In this document: positions 34,419 through 41,411 of the stretch, piece by piece
How positions within the stretch are numbered: position 1 is the first letter of the stretch
Layout: each line of letters starts with the position of its first letter
NCBI RefSeq assembly: GCF_001078055.1
Contig: NZ_CP010777.1
Location: 2,440,408-2,504,407 of the forward strand
Direction: 5' to 3'
Source: Rufibacter radiotolerans
Lineage (GTDB): Bacteria > Bacteroidota > Bacteroidia > Cytophagales > Hymenobacteraceae
Length of the DNA stretch: 64,000 bases
Program-made: the position numbers and the translations under genes
Notes under the pieces: model-generated
Databases searched by the model: none
The model's input: the letters and a program-made list of their open reading frames with translations, nothing else
What the model was told of the DNA's origin: nothing

Positions 34419-34895
34419 ATGAAAAAAGTAGTACTCCTTTGCTTCGTCTTACTCAGCTTTACCCAGGTATTTGCGCAGAGCCGCCCAGATTCCATTGAGG
34501 TCCGGAAAGGCTTCTCCACGGTATACAGGCAGCACGGCCAGAACCTCACGCCCAAGCAATTACTGGCGGCCACGCAATCAAACCCAGAGGCCTACAAGCA
34601 AATGAAAATAGCCAAAGGCAAAGCCGATGTAAGTTCGGTGCTGGGTTTTGCCGGCGGTATGCTGGTAGGCTGGCCGTTAGGGTCGGCTATTGGCGGCGGC
34701 GAACCTAACTGGACCCTGGCGGGTGTGGGCGCCGGCCTGATTGCGGTGGGCATTCCGTTCTCCGTTTCTTATGCCAAACACACCAACAACGCCATTAGTA
34801 TCTACAACCAGAGTGCCCCGCAGGCGCTTATTCCCTCGCATGAAATCAAGTTCGGGTTCACCGGAAACGGCGTAGGCATGCATCTTAAATTCTAA
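34419..34895 (+). CDS. Secreted/envelope hypothetical protein
   Basis: 158 residues from ATG 34419, the start that gives a clean signal peptide (MKKVVLLCFVLLSFTQVFAQ). The mature protein has two Gly-rich hydrophobic segments (VLGFAGGMLVGWPLGSAIGG and LAGVGAGLIAVGIPFSVSYA) that could be a membrane hairpin, and ends in FGFTGNGVGMHLKF like a barrel strand. I recall similar short proteins in Bacteroidota but no function. Confidence 0.72.
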   Translation: MKKVVLLCFVLLSFTQVFAQSRPDSIEVRKGFSTVYRQHGQNLTPKQLLAATQSNPEAYKQMKIAKGKADVSSVLGFAGGMLVGWPLGSAIGGGEPNWTLAGVGAGLIAVGIPFSVSYAKHTNNAISIYNQSAPQALIPSHEIKFGFTGNGVGMHLKF

Positions 34896-34938
34896 GATCT
34901 GGTTTACAAACACCAACAGATTTTCTGGGATAAACCTA

Positions 34939-34980
34939 AAAGCCGTCCGTTACAGCAAAGCGCTCATAACGGACGGCTTT
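34939..34980. terminator. Terminator
   Basis: AAAGCCGTCCGTTA (34939-34952) pairs perfectly with TAACGGACGGCTTT (34967-34980); 14-base loop. Confidence 0.85.
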
Positions 34981-35136
34981 CACATATTGTATTTCTTCCC
35001 AGGGAAGCAGCTACTAGGAAGTAATCCGAAGACAATAAACCCCAAACCTTCCCGTATAAAGTTTATCAGCCCCAGGCCTTGGGTCAGCCCCTGAAAGCGT
35101 TACTACCTGAATACCTTTTCATGATTTAAGCTGGAG

Positions 35137-35571
35137 ACCGCATAAGGTAGACTACCTTCAGACATTTTACCAACACGCTTAATACCATCTATTGCACTAT
35201 CAGGTACTATGAGCGGCTCAAAATGCTTTCTGTGATCTGGAAAGGAATGGCCACCAAGGAAAACATCAAAGAGGTAAAGAGCGCAGTAATGGAAATGATC
35301 GGGCAGACCCACTGCCGGTTTATCCTGAACGATATGGAGCGCTTTTTTTGCCAGCTCTTCTGAGGTATTGGTAGATCTGGCCATGACCGAGTGGGACCCC
35401 GAGGGCCTGCACTCTGGGGTGCAGGTGATTGTACACATTATAAAACCCGAAACAGATTTACCCCCCCTGCAAACCTCCTGTGCCCATCCGTTTACGATCA
35501 AGTTCTTTGACGACAAAGTAGATGCCATCACCTGGATCACCGAGGAACTGGAAACCAACCCTTCCGCCTAA
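35137..35571 (+). pseudogene. Frameshifted remnant of a small Bacteroidota hypothetical (STAS/SpoIIAA-like layout)
   Basis: Two plus-strand frames read like one protein interrupted at a run of seven T (about 35342-35348). The first frame reads YYERLKMLSVIWKGMATKEN...HCRFILNDMERFF and then stops soon after. Dropping one T continues into ASSSEVLVDLAMTEWDPEGL...FTIKFFDDKVDAITWITEEL and the stop at 35571. I recall proteins of this layout (YY...LL...W.G, NDxR, WL near the end) in Cytophagales. No ATG is found at the expected start either. It is a pseudogene, a slippage-regulated gene, or a sequencing error in the T-run. Confidence 0.6.
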
Positions 35572-35591
35572 ACCTTCCGGCATAAATATCA

Positions 35592-35663
35592 GGTCAACCG
35601 CTAAAAGCCGTTTTGGGCCTGTTTTCAGAAAAACAGGCCCAAAACGGCTTTTAGCGGTTGACC
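35592..35663. repeat. Dispersed palindrome copy 14: perfect 34-bp arms
   Basis: The arms 35592-35625 and 35630-35663 are fully complementary over 34 bp with loop CAGA. The inner 16 bp are the family core; the outer bases (GGTCAACCGC...GCGGTTGACC) are unique to this copy. It starts 20 bp after the stop at 35571. Confidence 0.97.
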
Positions 35664-35795
35664 ATCAAGCGTTCCTTTTAAAGCCAGGTCATTTCAATGC
35701 CCAGTCAAAATAAATGGCCTGAGCAATGCCCATCTACCGCGGCGCCCGTTTAACTAAATAAGAGCGGATTGTTCTTCACCAAAACCTCAGCAGCC

Positions 35796-36047
35796 ATGAA
35801 CCTACTTACCCTAAACCTGGCAGATAACATCAAGATAGAGGTAGACAATACCTACAGCGGCGTGGAAACCATCAAATACAACGGCGAAGTAGTGTCTGAG
35901 AAAAGATCGCTCTCCGGCGAAAACCACCAATTTGAGCGGGAAGAAAACGGCAAAAAGGTAAAATACGAGGTAAAGATCAGCATCAAAGGCCTCTCCCGGA
36001 TAGGCATAGACATCTACCGGAATGACAAGGTAATCCTGATCAGTTAA
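35796..36047 (+). CDS. Small hypothetical protein (83 aa)
   Basis: Starts at ATG 35796 (an in-frame TTG lies 27 bp upstream). A small, probably all-beta protein: NIKIEVDNTYSGVETIKYNG, VSEKRSLSGENHQF, IGIDIYRNDKVILIS. The repeated NG/DN turns and paired strands suggest a beta-sandwich. No signal peptide. I recall similar short proteins in Bacteroidota with no assigned role. Confidence 0.7.
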   Translation: MNLLTLNLADNIKIEVDNTYSGVETIKYNGEVVSEKRSLSGENHQFEREENGKKVKYEVKISIKGLSRIGIDIYRNDKVILIS

Positions 36048-36113
36048 TTCTCCTTTTGAGTTGGGATTCTTGAAGAATAGTTATTGGCATTCATTGACTG
36101 AATCAATGGCCTT

Positions 36114-36155
36114 TCTGTTTTGGGCATGTTTTCCGGAAAACGGCTCTAAAACAGA
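36114..36155. repeat. Dispersed palindrome copy 15
   Basis: TCTGTTTTGGGCATGTTTT, loop CCGG, AAAACGGCTCTAAAACAGA; the outer 8 bp are perfect, the inner part has mismatches. Confidence 0.82.
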
Positions 36156-36196
36156 GATGCCCAATTGCTAGGATTTCTCTAACTAACCTGCCCAAC

Positions 36197-36239
36197 AAAC
36201 CAGAAGCCCCAGCTGAAAAACAGCTGGGGCTTCTGGTTT
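36197..36239. terminator. Strong bidirectional terminator
   Basis: AAACCAGAAGCCCCAGCTG pairs perfectly over 19 bp with its complement around loop AAAAA. It lies between the convergent genes ending at 36047 and 36267. Confidence 0.93.
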
Positions 36240-36266
36240 TAAAAGAAGGTTATTCTTCTGGCAGGT

Positions 36267-36863
36267 TTAGATGGAATCTGTAACCACTAATAGGGCATAG
36301 ATTACTCCTGGCAAAAAGAATAAGAGCGTAAGCAAGATACTGACCCAGAAACGGGTGCCTATGCCTTCATGCAGGTACACGGCCAAAGGCGGCAACAGAA
36401 TAGCTAATACCAGTTTCAGGCCCAGGCTCACATCGCTCTGCTGAATGTTCTTTTTCATTTCTCTGGTCAGGTTCTTTTTCTCTTCTTTAGACAGGGAATT
36501 GAATTTTTCACGGGCGCTTTCCAGGGCTGCCTTGTCTGCCGCCACCAAACTGGCCGCGTTGGCTGGCGCAACGGCTACCGCAGGTGCCTTGGTTTCAAAC
36601 AGAACGGGTTGGGGGGCCGCGGCGCTGGCTTCTAAGGGGCTTTCCTGGGGCGCTACCGCTGCCGGCTCCGGCGCTACCGCGGTTTCTATTGAAGAAGCAG
36701 TATTGCCAGGCACTACGGCGGCGGGCTCGGCTTTGGCTACTGATTTTGTGTAGGGCTCTGGCTTTACGGCGGAGAATCTATAATACTCTGCAGTACTACA
36801 GGCCAACAGGAGCTGACCTAAAACCAGCACCATAACCAATTGGAGTAAATGTTTCAACTGCAT
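36267..36863 (-). CDS. Lipoprotein with C-terminal Pmp3/YqaE membrane domain
   Basis: 198 residues. The N-terminus has a lipoprotein signal (LLLACS, Cys about 22), then an Ala/Pro/Val-rich low-complexity stretch (about 40-115), a charged helix (LESAREKFNSLSKEEKKNLTREMKK) and a C-terminal Pmp3/YqaE domain of two membrane helices (LAILLPPLAVYLHEGIG, FWVSILLTLLFFLPGVIYALLVV). Stand-alone Pmp3 proteins are about 50-60 residues and are linked to membrane potential and salt or cold stress. The lipid anchor plus transmembrane hairpin implies both ends sit in the inner membrane with a periplasmic stalk. Confidence 0.85.
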   Translation of the reverse strand: MQLKHLLQLVMVLVLGQLLLACSTAEYYRFSAVKPEPYTKSVAKAEPAAVVPGNTASSIETAVAPEPAAVAPQESPLEASAAAPQPVLFETKAPAVAVAPANAASLVAADKAALESAREKFNSLSKEEKKNLTREMKKNIQQSDVSLGLKLVLAILLPPLAVYLHEGIGTRFWVSILLTLLFFLPGVIYALLVVTDSI

Positions 36864-37054
36864 AACGTTACGTATTTAAGTAAAAAGAAAAAACTTGAGA
36901 AAAATCCTACCTTCTTATGCCTGGGGCACCGGCATATCCAGAGTTTGTGTATAAGGTTTTTACTAGTTATCTCTCTACTTTGTTCTATATTTTAACGCTA
37001 AAATACAGTATACATCAAATATTTAAGGGTTGCTTCCCAGAAATAACCTGGTTT

Positions 37055-37090
37055 GTTTTAGGCTAGTTTTCCTGAAAACAGGCCTAAAAC
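37055..37090. repeat. Dispersed palindrome copy 16
   Basis: GTTTTAGGCTAGTTTT, loop CCTG, AAAACAGGCCTAAAAC; one or two mismatches. It lies 16 bp beyond the stop of the kinase gene at 37107. Confidence 0.88.
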
Positions 37091-37106
37091 GGGTTCTCTT
37101 AGTTTT

Positions 37107-38201
37107 TTAGTTTTTAGGGATTTCCACGTAAAAGGAAGATCCTTTGCCTTCTTCGCTCTCAAACCAGATCTTGCCCTCATGCAGGTTCACAATGTTTTTG
37201 ATGATAGACATGCCCAGGCCCACGCTTTTCTCGCCGCGAAGGCCTTCGCGCCGGGCTTTGGTGAACTTGTCAAACAGGTAAGGCTTGAGGTGATTTGGAA
37301 TGCCAATCCCGTTGTCTGCCACGGTAATGAGCACCGTATCAGACTTGGGTTCCAGAGACACAGTAATGGTCCCTTTTTCCCTGGTGAATTTCATGGCGTT
37401 AGACACCAGGTTGTTTAATACCTGCATGAATTTCATGACGTCCAGGTATACAAACACGGGTTCAGCGGGCAGGTTGGCGGTAAAGTTTTTCTCCAGCAGC
37501 GTGTCACCCACGTGCTGGTAATTGTCCATCATGATGCCCAGTTTCTGCGTGATGTCTACCCGCTCCTTGTGCAGCACCACCTGTGAGGACTCCAGAAACT
37601 CATTGTCCACGAAATCACGGATCAGGTCAGAGCCCTTGGTGGCGTTTTCTTTAATGTAGCCCACCAACTCCAGGGTCATGGGGTTCGCCGACTTCAGTTC
37701 AGCCTCCAGCAGTTTAATCATTCCCTCAATGTTGTTGAAAGGCGCGGCCAGGTCATGGGAAAGAATCTCCAGGGTAGAGTTTTTCTTTGAATTAAATTTA
37801 AGGATGTTGCTTTGGTACTCTTTCCTTTTGGTAATGTCTTCGGCATACCCCGTAATATAGCGGGTGGCCTCCATTTCTATAATTGCGCAGTTGAGGCAGA
37901 TCCATTTAAGTGGCTGGCCCGGCACCTGAATCCTGAACTCAATGCCGCTTTGCCTTAGGCTGTTCTGGAGCTGGTGGTATTGCTCCGTGAGAAAGTCTCT
38001 GTCATCCGCGTGCACCCGGTCCACAAGTCCCGTGGCGTCATAGAGCACTTTCTCGGTGTCTACCCCAAACATCTTGGCAAAGGCCCCATTCACGTATTGC
38101 AGCGCGTTTTGCCCATCTTGGTACACAAAATATGCCTGCCCGAAGGCCTCTGCCGCCTGCTCTACCAGAGAGGCGTAAAAGGCAGCTTTTGTATTTTTCA
38201 T
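37107..38201 (-). CDS. PAS-domain sensor histidine kinase
   Basis: A 364-residue soluble kinase with no membrane segment. One PAS domain with PAC (about 20-127; YVNGAFAKMFGVD, ITGYAEDITKRKEY), HisKA with phospho-His149 in EILSHDLAAPFNNIEG, and HATPase_c with N-box NLVSNAMKFT, G1 DNGIGIP, F-box LFDKFTKA and G2 SVGLGMSI. It should sense an intracellular signal or ligand. It is divergent from the receiver gene at 38370 with 168 bp between, so they may work as a pair. Confidence 0.93.
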   Translation of the reverse strand: MKNTKAAFYASLVEQAAEAFGQAYFVYQDGQNALQYVNGAFAKMFGVDTEKVLYDATGLVDRVHADDRDFLTEQYHQLQNSLRQSGIEFRIQVPGQPLKWICLNCAIIEMEATRYITGYAEDITKRKEYQSNILKFNSKKNSTLEILSHDLAAPFNNIEGMIKLLEAELKSANPMTLELVGYIKENATKGSDLIRDFVDNEFLESSQVVLHKERVDITQKLGIMMDNYQHVGDTLLEKNFTANLPAEPVFVYLDVMKFMQVLNNLVSNAMKFTREKGTITVSLEPKSDTVLITVADNGIGIPNHLKPYLFDKFTKARREGLRGEKSVGLGMSIIKNIVNLHEGKIWFESEEGKGSSFYVEIPKN

Positions 38202-38369
38202 TTTTATAATTTAATAAGGTGAATTCCGGTAAGAATGAGGAGAAACGTGTATTTTAAAAGTATGTTCGTTTTTATATATAGCAGGCCTTAAACTTTTGGT
38301 TTTAGAAAGCTGGAAAATAAAGAGTATCTTCGTTATAGTTATTCTTATGTCACGCTTATCCCCTACGTC

Positions 38370-38804
38370 ATGCCGGCAACCCAAAGATCAAATCCCTACT
38401 ATCATGAAACAGGTGAAATCCTGGTGATTGATGATGATTCCTCTAGTCTGTTTCTAATTCAGGACCTACTTAATTCGCTGGGGATGGGCGATAAGGTCAC
38501 CACGGCTACCAACGCCGCAGATGCCCTGGCGGTGATCAAAAGCCGCATTGGCACAGACAAATTCCCTGAGCTGCTGTTCCTGGACATTAAAATGCCTGGT
38601 ATTGACGGCTTCGGGTTTCTGGAGCAGTTACGCCACATGTACTATCCCAGCCACGCAGAACCAAAAGTGGTCTTGCTAAGCTATTACGGCAACAGAATGT
38701 ACCAAGAGCGCGCGGCGGAATTTGGTGTTTCTGCTTATTTACGTAAACCGTTAACCAAAGAAAAGGTTATGGACGTTATTGACCTGCATACGTTCAACAA
38801 CTAA
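38370..38804 (+). CDS. Single-domain response regulator
   Basis: A 144-residue receiver: acidic cluster IDDD (20-23), phospho-acceptor Asp72 in LFLDIKMPG, Ser in LLSYY, Lys in LRKPL. The first 15 residues are an extension before the fold. No output domain. It is divergently placed to the PAS kinase at 37107-38201 and could be its phosphorylation target. A TATCTTCG string at 38325-38332 resembles a -7 element. Confidence 0.9.
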   Translation: MPATQRSNPYYHETGEILVIDDDSSSLFLIQDLLNSLGMGDKVTTATNAADALAVIKSRIGTDKFPELLFLDIKMPGIDGFGFLEQLRHMYYPSHAEPKVVLLSYYGNRMYQERAAEFGVSAYLRKPLTKEKVMDVIDLHTFNN

Positions 38805-39221
38805 GGCCCGCCCTACTACCTAGATTCCCGCTTTTAGCATCAAGTGCCTCTGGTGGAATGGATTCTTCCTTCTATGAGCCTGGCAATAAGAACATCCTTG
38901 TCCCCTGCCCCGGACCCCGGGGCAGGGGACAAGGATGTTAGCTGTCCTGCTCAAGGCTTCCCAAGCCGTTTTTATCGCCAAAAAGACCTTGGCAGTATTC
39001 TTTTCCAGACTTTATACTTGCTGCTGTTTCCTGCGCCCCTCGCCTGCTTTCAGCAACTAAACCCACGGTTATTTCGTCAAAGACGCCTGTAACAGGCTTA
39101 CGATTGGACCTTGGTCACTTGGCTGCTTGCCTTGTTAAAAAGGAGGGCTGGCCGCGAGGCTGTTATTTATCTTTTTAATTCTTTATCTTTAACCTAGACT
39201 CCACGCTTAAACCTACCTACT
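38805..39221. other. Intergenic region with a strong hairpin
   Basis: Contains the 23-bp inverted repeat at 38891-38939. Apart from this, no gene or RNA is supported; an 82-codon plus frame across it is mostly the hairpin and does not look like protein. Confidence 0.65.
38891..38939. terminator. Perfect 23-bp hairpin, terminator-like without T-run
   Basis: The arms 38891-38913 and 38917-38939 (AACATCCTTGTCCCC.../...GGGGACAAGGATGTT) are fully complementary with a 3-base loop ACC. The GC-rich inner part fits a terminator for the receiver gene, but no T-run follows. Confidence 0.6.
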
Positions 39222-39332
39222 ATGGCCAAAGGAAAATCACCCTCAAAAGAAACCAAAAAGAAGGAGCCCACTAAAAGCTTGAAAGAGAAGAGAGCTGAGA
39301 AGCAGCAGAAAAGGGATTCTAAACGGGACTAA
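39222..39332 (+). CDS. Tiny Lys-rich protein (36 aa)
   Basis: ATG 39222 to TAA 39332. The 36 residues are dominated by Lys, Glu and Ser (MAKGKSPSKET, LKEKRAEKQQKRDSKRD) and are predicted disordered or helical. Very short Lys-rich proteins with an MAKGK-type start recur in Bacteroidota from memory; their role is unknown, with nucleic-acid or ribosome association being a guess. A strong terminator 22 bp downstream supports that this is a transcribed unit. Confidence 0.65.
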   Translation: MAKGKSPSKETKKKEPTKSLKEKRAEKQQKRDSKRD

Positions 39333-39353
39333 CACGCCCGCCTTCATTATGAA

Positions 39354-39418
39354 CCGGGGCCCCAGCGGTGGCGTAGCAGAACAGAAATCTGGCTACGCCA
39401 CCGCTGGGGCCCCGGCTT
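39354..39418. terminator. Strong terminator hairpin
   Basis: A 24-bp perfect stem, with arms 39354-39377 and 39392-39415 (CCGGGGCCCCAGCGG...), a 14-base loop, then C-TTTT. It lies between the tiny Lys-rich gene and the convergent receiver gene. Confidence 0.88.
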
Positions 39419-39435
39419 TTATAGGGGTACTTCCC

Positions 39436-39846
39436 TTATAAAGGGTTCGGTAATTCGTTTACTACTTCCCTGAAGTCTTGCTCACTCAGGGGTTTTGCCA
39501 AGTGTCGCTGAATGCCCAGGGCCTGCATCTGGTTAATATCTGAAGCGTTGGTAGAGGTAGACAAGACCACAACCCTGGTGGCCGCTTCCTTTGCCACGCT
39601 CAGCTTGTTGAATTCCTCCAGAAAGGAGAAACCGTCTAGCACCGGCATGTTAATGTCCAGCAGAATCAAGCTGGGGTACGCTTCAGGCCCCGAAAGGCTT
39701 TGCAGGTAGGCCAGCCCCTCCATGCCATTGGAGGCCACAATAATCTGGTCTACCAGACCGGTTTCTTCAATAACGGTCTGGTTAAGAAAGTTGGTTATCT
39801 CATCATCCTCAATAAGAAGTATGGATTTGATTTTTTTCACGGGCAA
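39436..39846 (-). CDS. Single-domain response regulator
   Basis: A 136-residue receiver: LIEDDE (11-16), phospho-acceptor Asp64 in ILLDINMPVLDG, VVLSTS with Ser/Thr switch and LAKPLSE. No output domain. No kinase gene is adjacent; the nearest is the PAS kinase at 37107-38201. Confidence 0.9.
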   Translation of the reverse strand: MPVKKIKSILLIEDDEITNFLNQTVIEETGLVDQIIVASNGMEGLAYLQSLSGPEAYPSLILLDINMPVLDGFSFLEEFNKLSVAKEAATRVVVLSTSTNASDINQMQALGIQRHLAKPLSEQDFREVVNELPNPL

Positions 39847-40025
39847 TAGTTAAGTGGGGGACTTATTAAATATTGTAAAGAAAAGACTTTACCAGATAAA
39901 ACTTCTCAAAACCTGCGGTTTTTACTGAATTTTAACAAAGATTTTTTTCTCCCCCTCCTGTGCAGCGCATCAAAAGCTCCACCCAGAGCAATACCTACTT
40001 CTTGGTATTTGTGAAACTCTCCTTT

Positions 40026-41222
40026 TTAGCCCTTTTCTGCCTGCTGGAGCCGTGGCGCGCGGCAGGAATTTTTCAAGACCAGGTACCCGACCACCCCACT
40101 TAAAACCGAGGCGACCAGGATAGCGAATTTGGCGTTGGTTTGGTAGGCTTCTTCCTGGAAAGAGAGCAAGGCAATGAAAATAGACATGGTAAACCCTACC
40201 CCGGCCAACAACCCGGCCCCTATCAGCTGCCGCCAGGATACCCCCTCTGGCAAAGAACTAAGCTTTATCTTGTAAGAAAGCCAGGAGAGAAGCATAATGC
40301 CCAGTGGCTTACCAACACAAAGTCCCAGCAAAATACCCAGGCCCAACGGACTGGCCAGCCCCTCTACCATGCCCGCCTCAAACCTGATATTGGTGTTTAC
40401 CAGCGCGAAGATGGGCATGATGAGAAAGTTCACCGGCTTTACAATGGCATGTTCCAGCTTTTCCAGAGGAGACTCCTCGGCGGTTTTGTTGGTAGGAATG
40501 GTAAAGGCAGTCAACACCCCGGCCAGGGTGGCGTGCACCCCAGAATGATGGATAAAGTACCACATGGCCAGCCCGGGCACCAGATAAAAGAAAAGGTTGG
40601 TTATGCCCAGCCGGTTAAAGACCGCCAGCAGCGCCATCACCCCGGCAGCGTACAGCAGGTAATTCACGTGCAACTCCGCAGAGTAGAAAACGGCAATCAC
40701 CAGAATAGCCACCAGGTCATCTACAATGGCCAGGGCCGTTAAAAAGATCTTGAGCGCTACCGGCACCCGGTTTCCCAGAATAGAGAGAATACCAATGGCA
40801 AAGGCAATGTCCGTAGCCATGGGAATACCCCAGCCCCCGGCCGTGGGCTCGCCTGCATTGATCAAGGCATAGATTGACGCCGGTACCAGCACCCCGCCCA
40901 GCGCCGCAAAAACAGGCAGGGCGGCCTGGCTTACAGAAGACAGCTCGCCTTCTATCAACTCGCGCTTGATCTCCAGCCCTACCAACAGGAAAAAGATGGC
41001 CATTAACCCGTCATTCACCCATAACAAAACAGAATATTTTAAGCCAATCATCTCCGAGGCATAGCCCACCTCCAGGGCCAGAAAACGTTCCAGGTCATCG
41101 CCTAGCGGCGAATTGGCAATGAGCAATGAAATGGCCACAAAAGCCATCAACAGAAAACCACCCGCCGACGTGGATTGAAAGAAACGCTTGTACACCTCTA
41201 AATTGATAAGCTTACTGATCAT
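40026..41222 (-). CDS. nhaA: Na+/H+ antiporter NhaA
   Basis: 398 residues from the ATG at 41222, chosen because a longer frame (from 41270) adds residues unlike NhaA. About 11-12 membrane helices. Family signatures: NDGLMAIFFLLVGLEIKRELIEGEL, GWGIPMATDIAFAIGIL with the transport Asp region, LTALAIVDDLVAILVIA with the DD ion-binding pair, and GAGLLAGVGFTMSIFIALL. It expels Na+ in exchange for protons across the inner membrane. It lies next to trehalase and Trk potassium uptake genes. Confidence 0.96.
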   Translation of the reverse strand: MISKLINLEVYKRFFQSTSAGGFLLMAFVAISLLIANSPLGDDLERFLALEVGYASEMIGLKYSVLLWVNDGLMAIFFLLVGLEIKRELIEGELSSVSQAALPVFAALGGVLVPASIYALINAGEPTAGGWGIPMATDIAFAIGILSILGNRVPVALKIFLTALAIVDDLVAILVIAVFYSAELHVNYLLYAAGVMALLAVFNRLGITNLFFYLVPGLAMWYFIHHSGVHATLAGVLTAFTIPTNKTAEESPLEKLEHAIVKPVNFLIMPIFALVNTNIRFEAGMVEGLASPLGLGILLGLCVGKPLGIMLLSWLSYKIKLSSLPEGVSWRQLIGAGLLAGVGFTMSIFIALLSFQEEAYQTNAKFAILVASVLSGVVGYLVLKNSCRAPRLQQAEKG

Positions 41223-41329
41223 AGGCAATTTTGAAATGTAGGTGAAGGATACCCCGCTGGTTACTACCAATTGCGTGGTTACCTGAGACTGGCTTTAAGA
41301 TACTATAATTTTATTTACCCGAAAGCGCT

Positions 41330-41371
41330 GCTGTTTCAGGGCCTTTTTTCTGAACACAGGGCAAAACCAGC
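41330..41371. repeat. Dispersed palindrome copy 17 (degenerate)
   Basis: GCTGTTTCAGGGCC and GGGCAAAACCAGC flank a longer loop with poor inner pairing. It lies about 40 bp downstream of the trehalase stop codon. Confidence 0.55.
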
Positions 41372-41411
41372 CAATAGCCGTAGCCTGAAAAGCAGTCAGA
41401 CTGAAAATTTT

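Noticed and set aside
35103..35558. 151-codon minus-strand open frame
   Set aside because: It overlaps a plus-strand reading that looks like real protein once one T is removed; the minus-strand translation has poor composition and no recognisable pattern.
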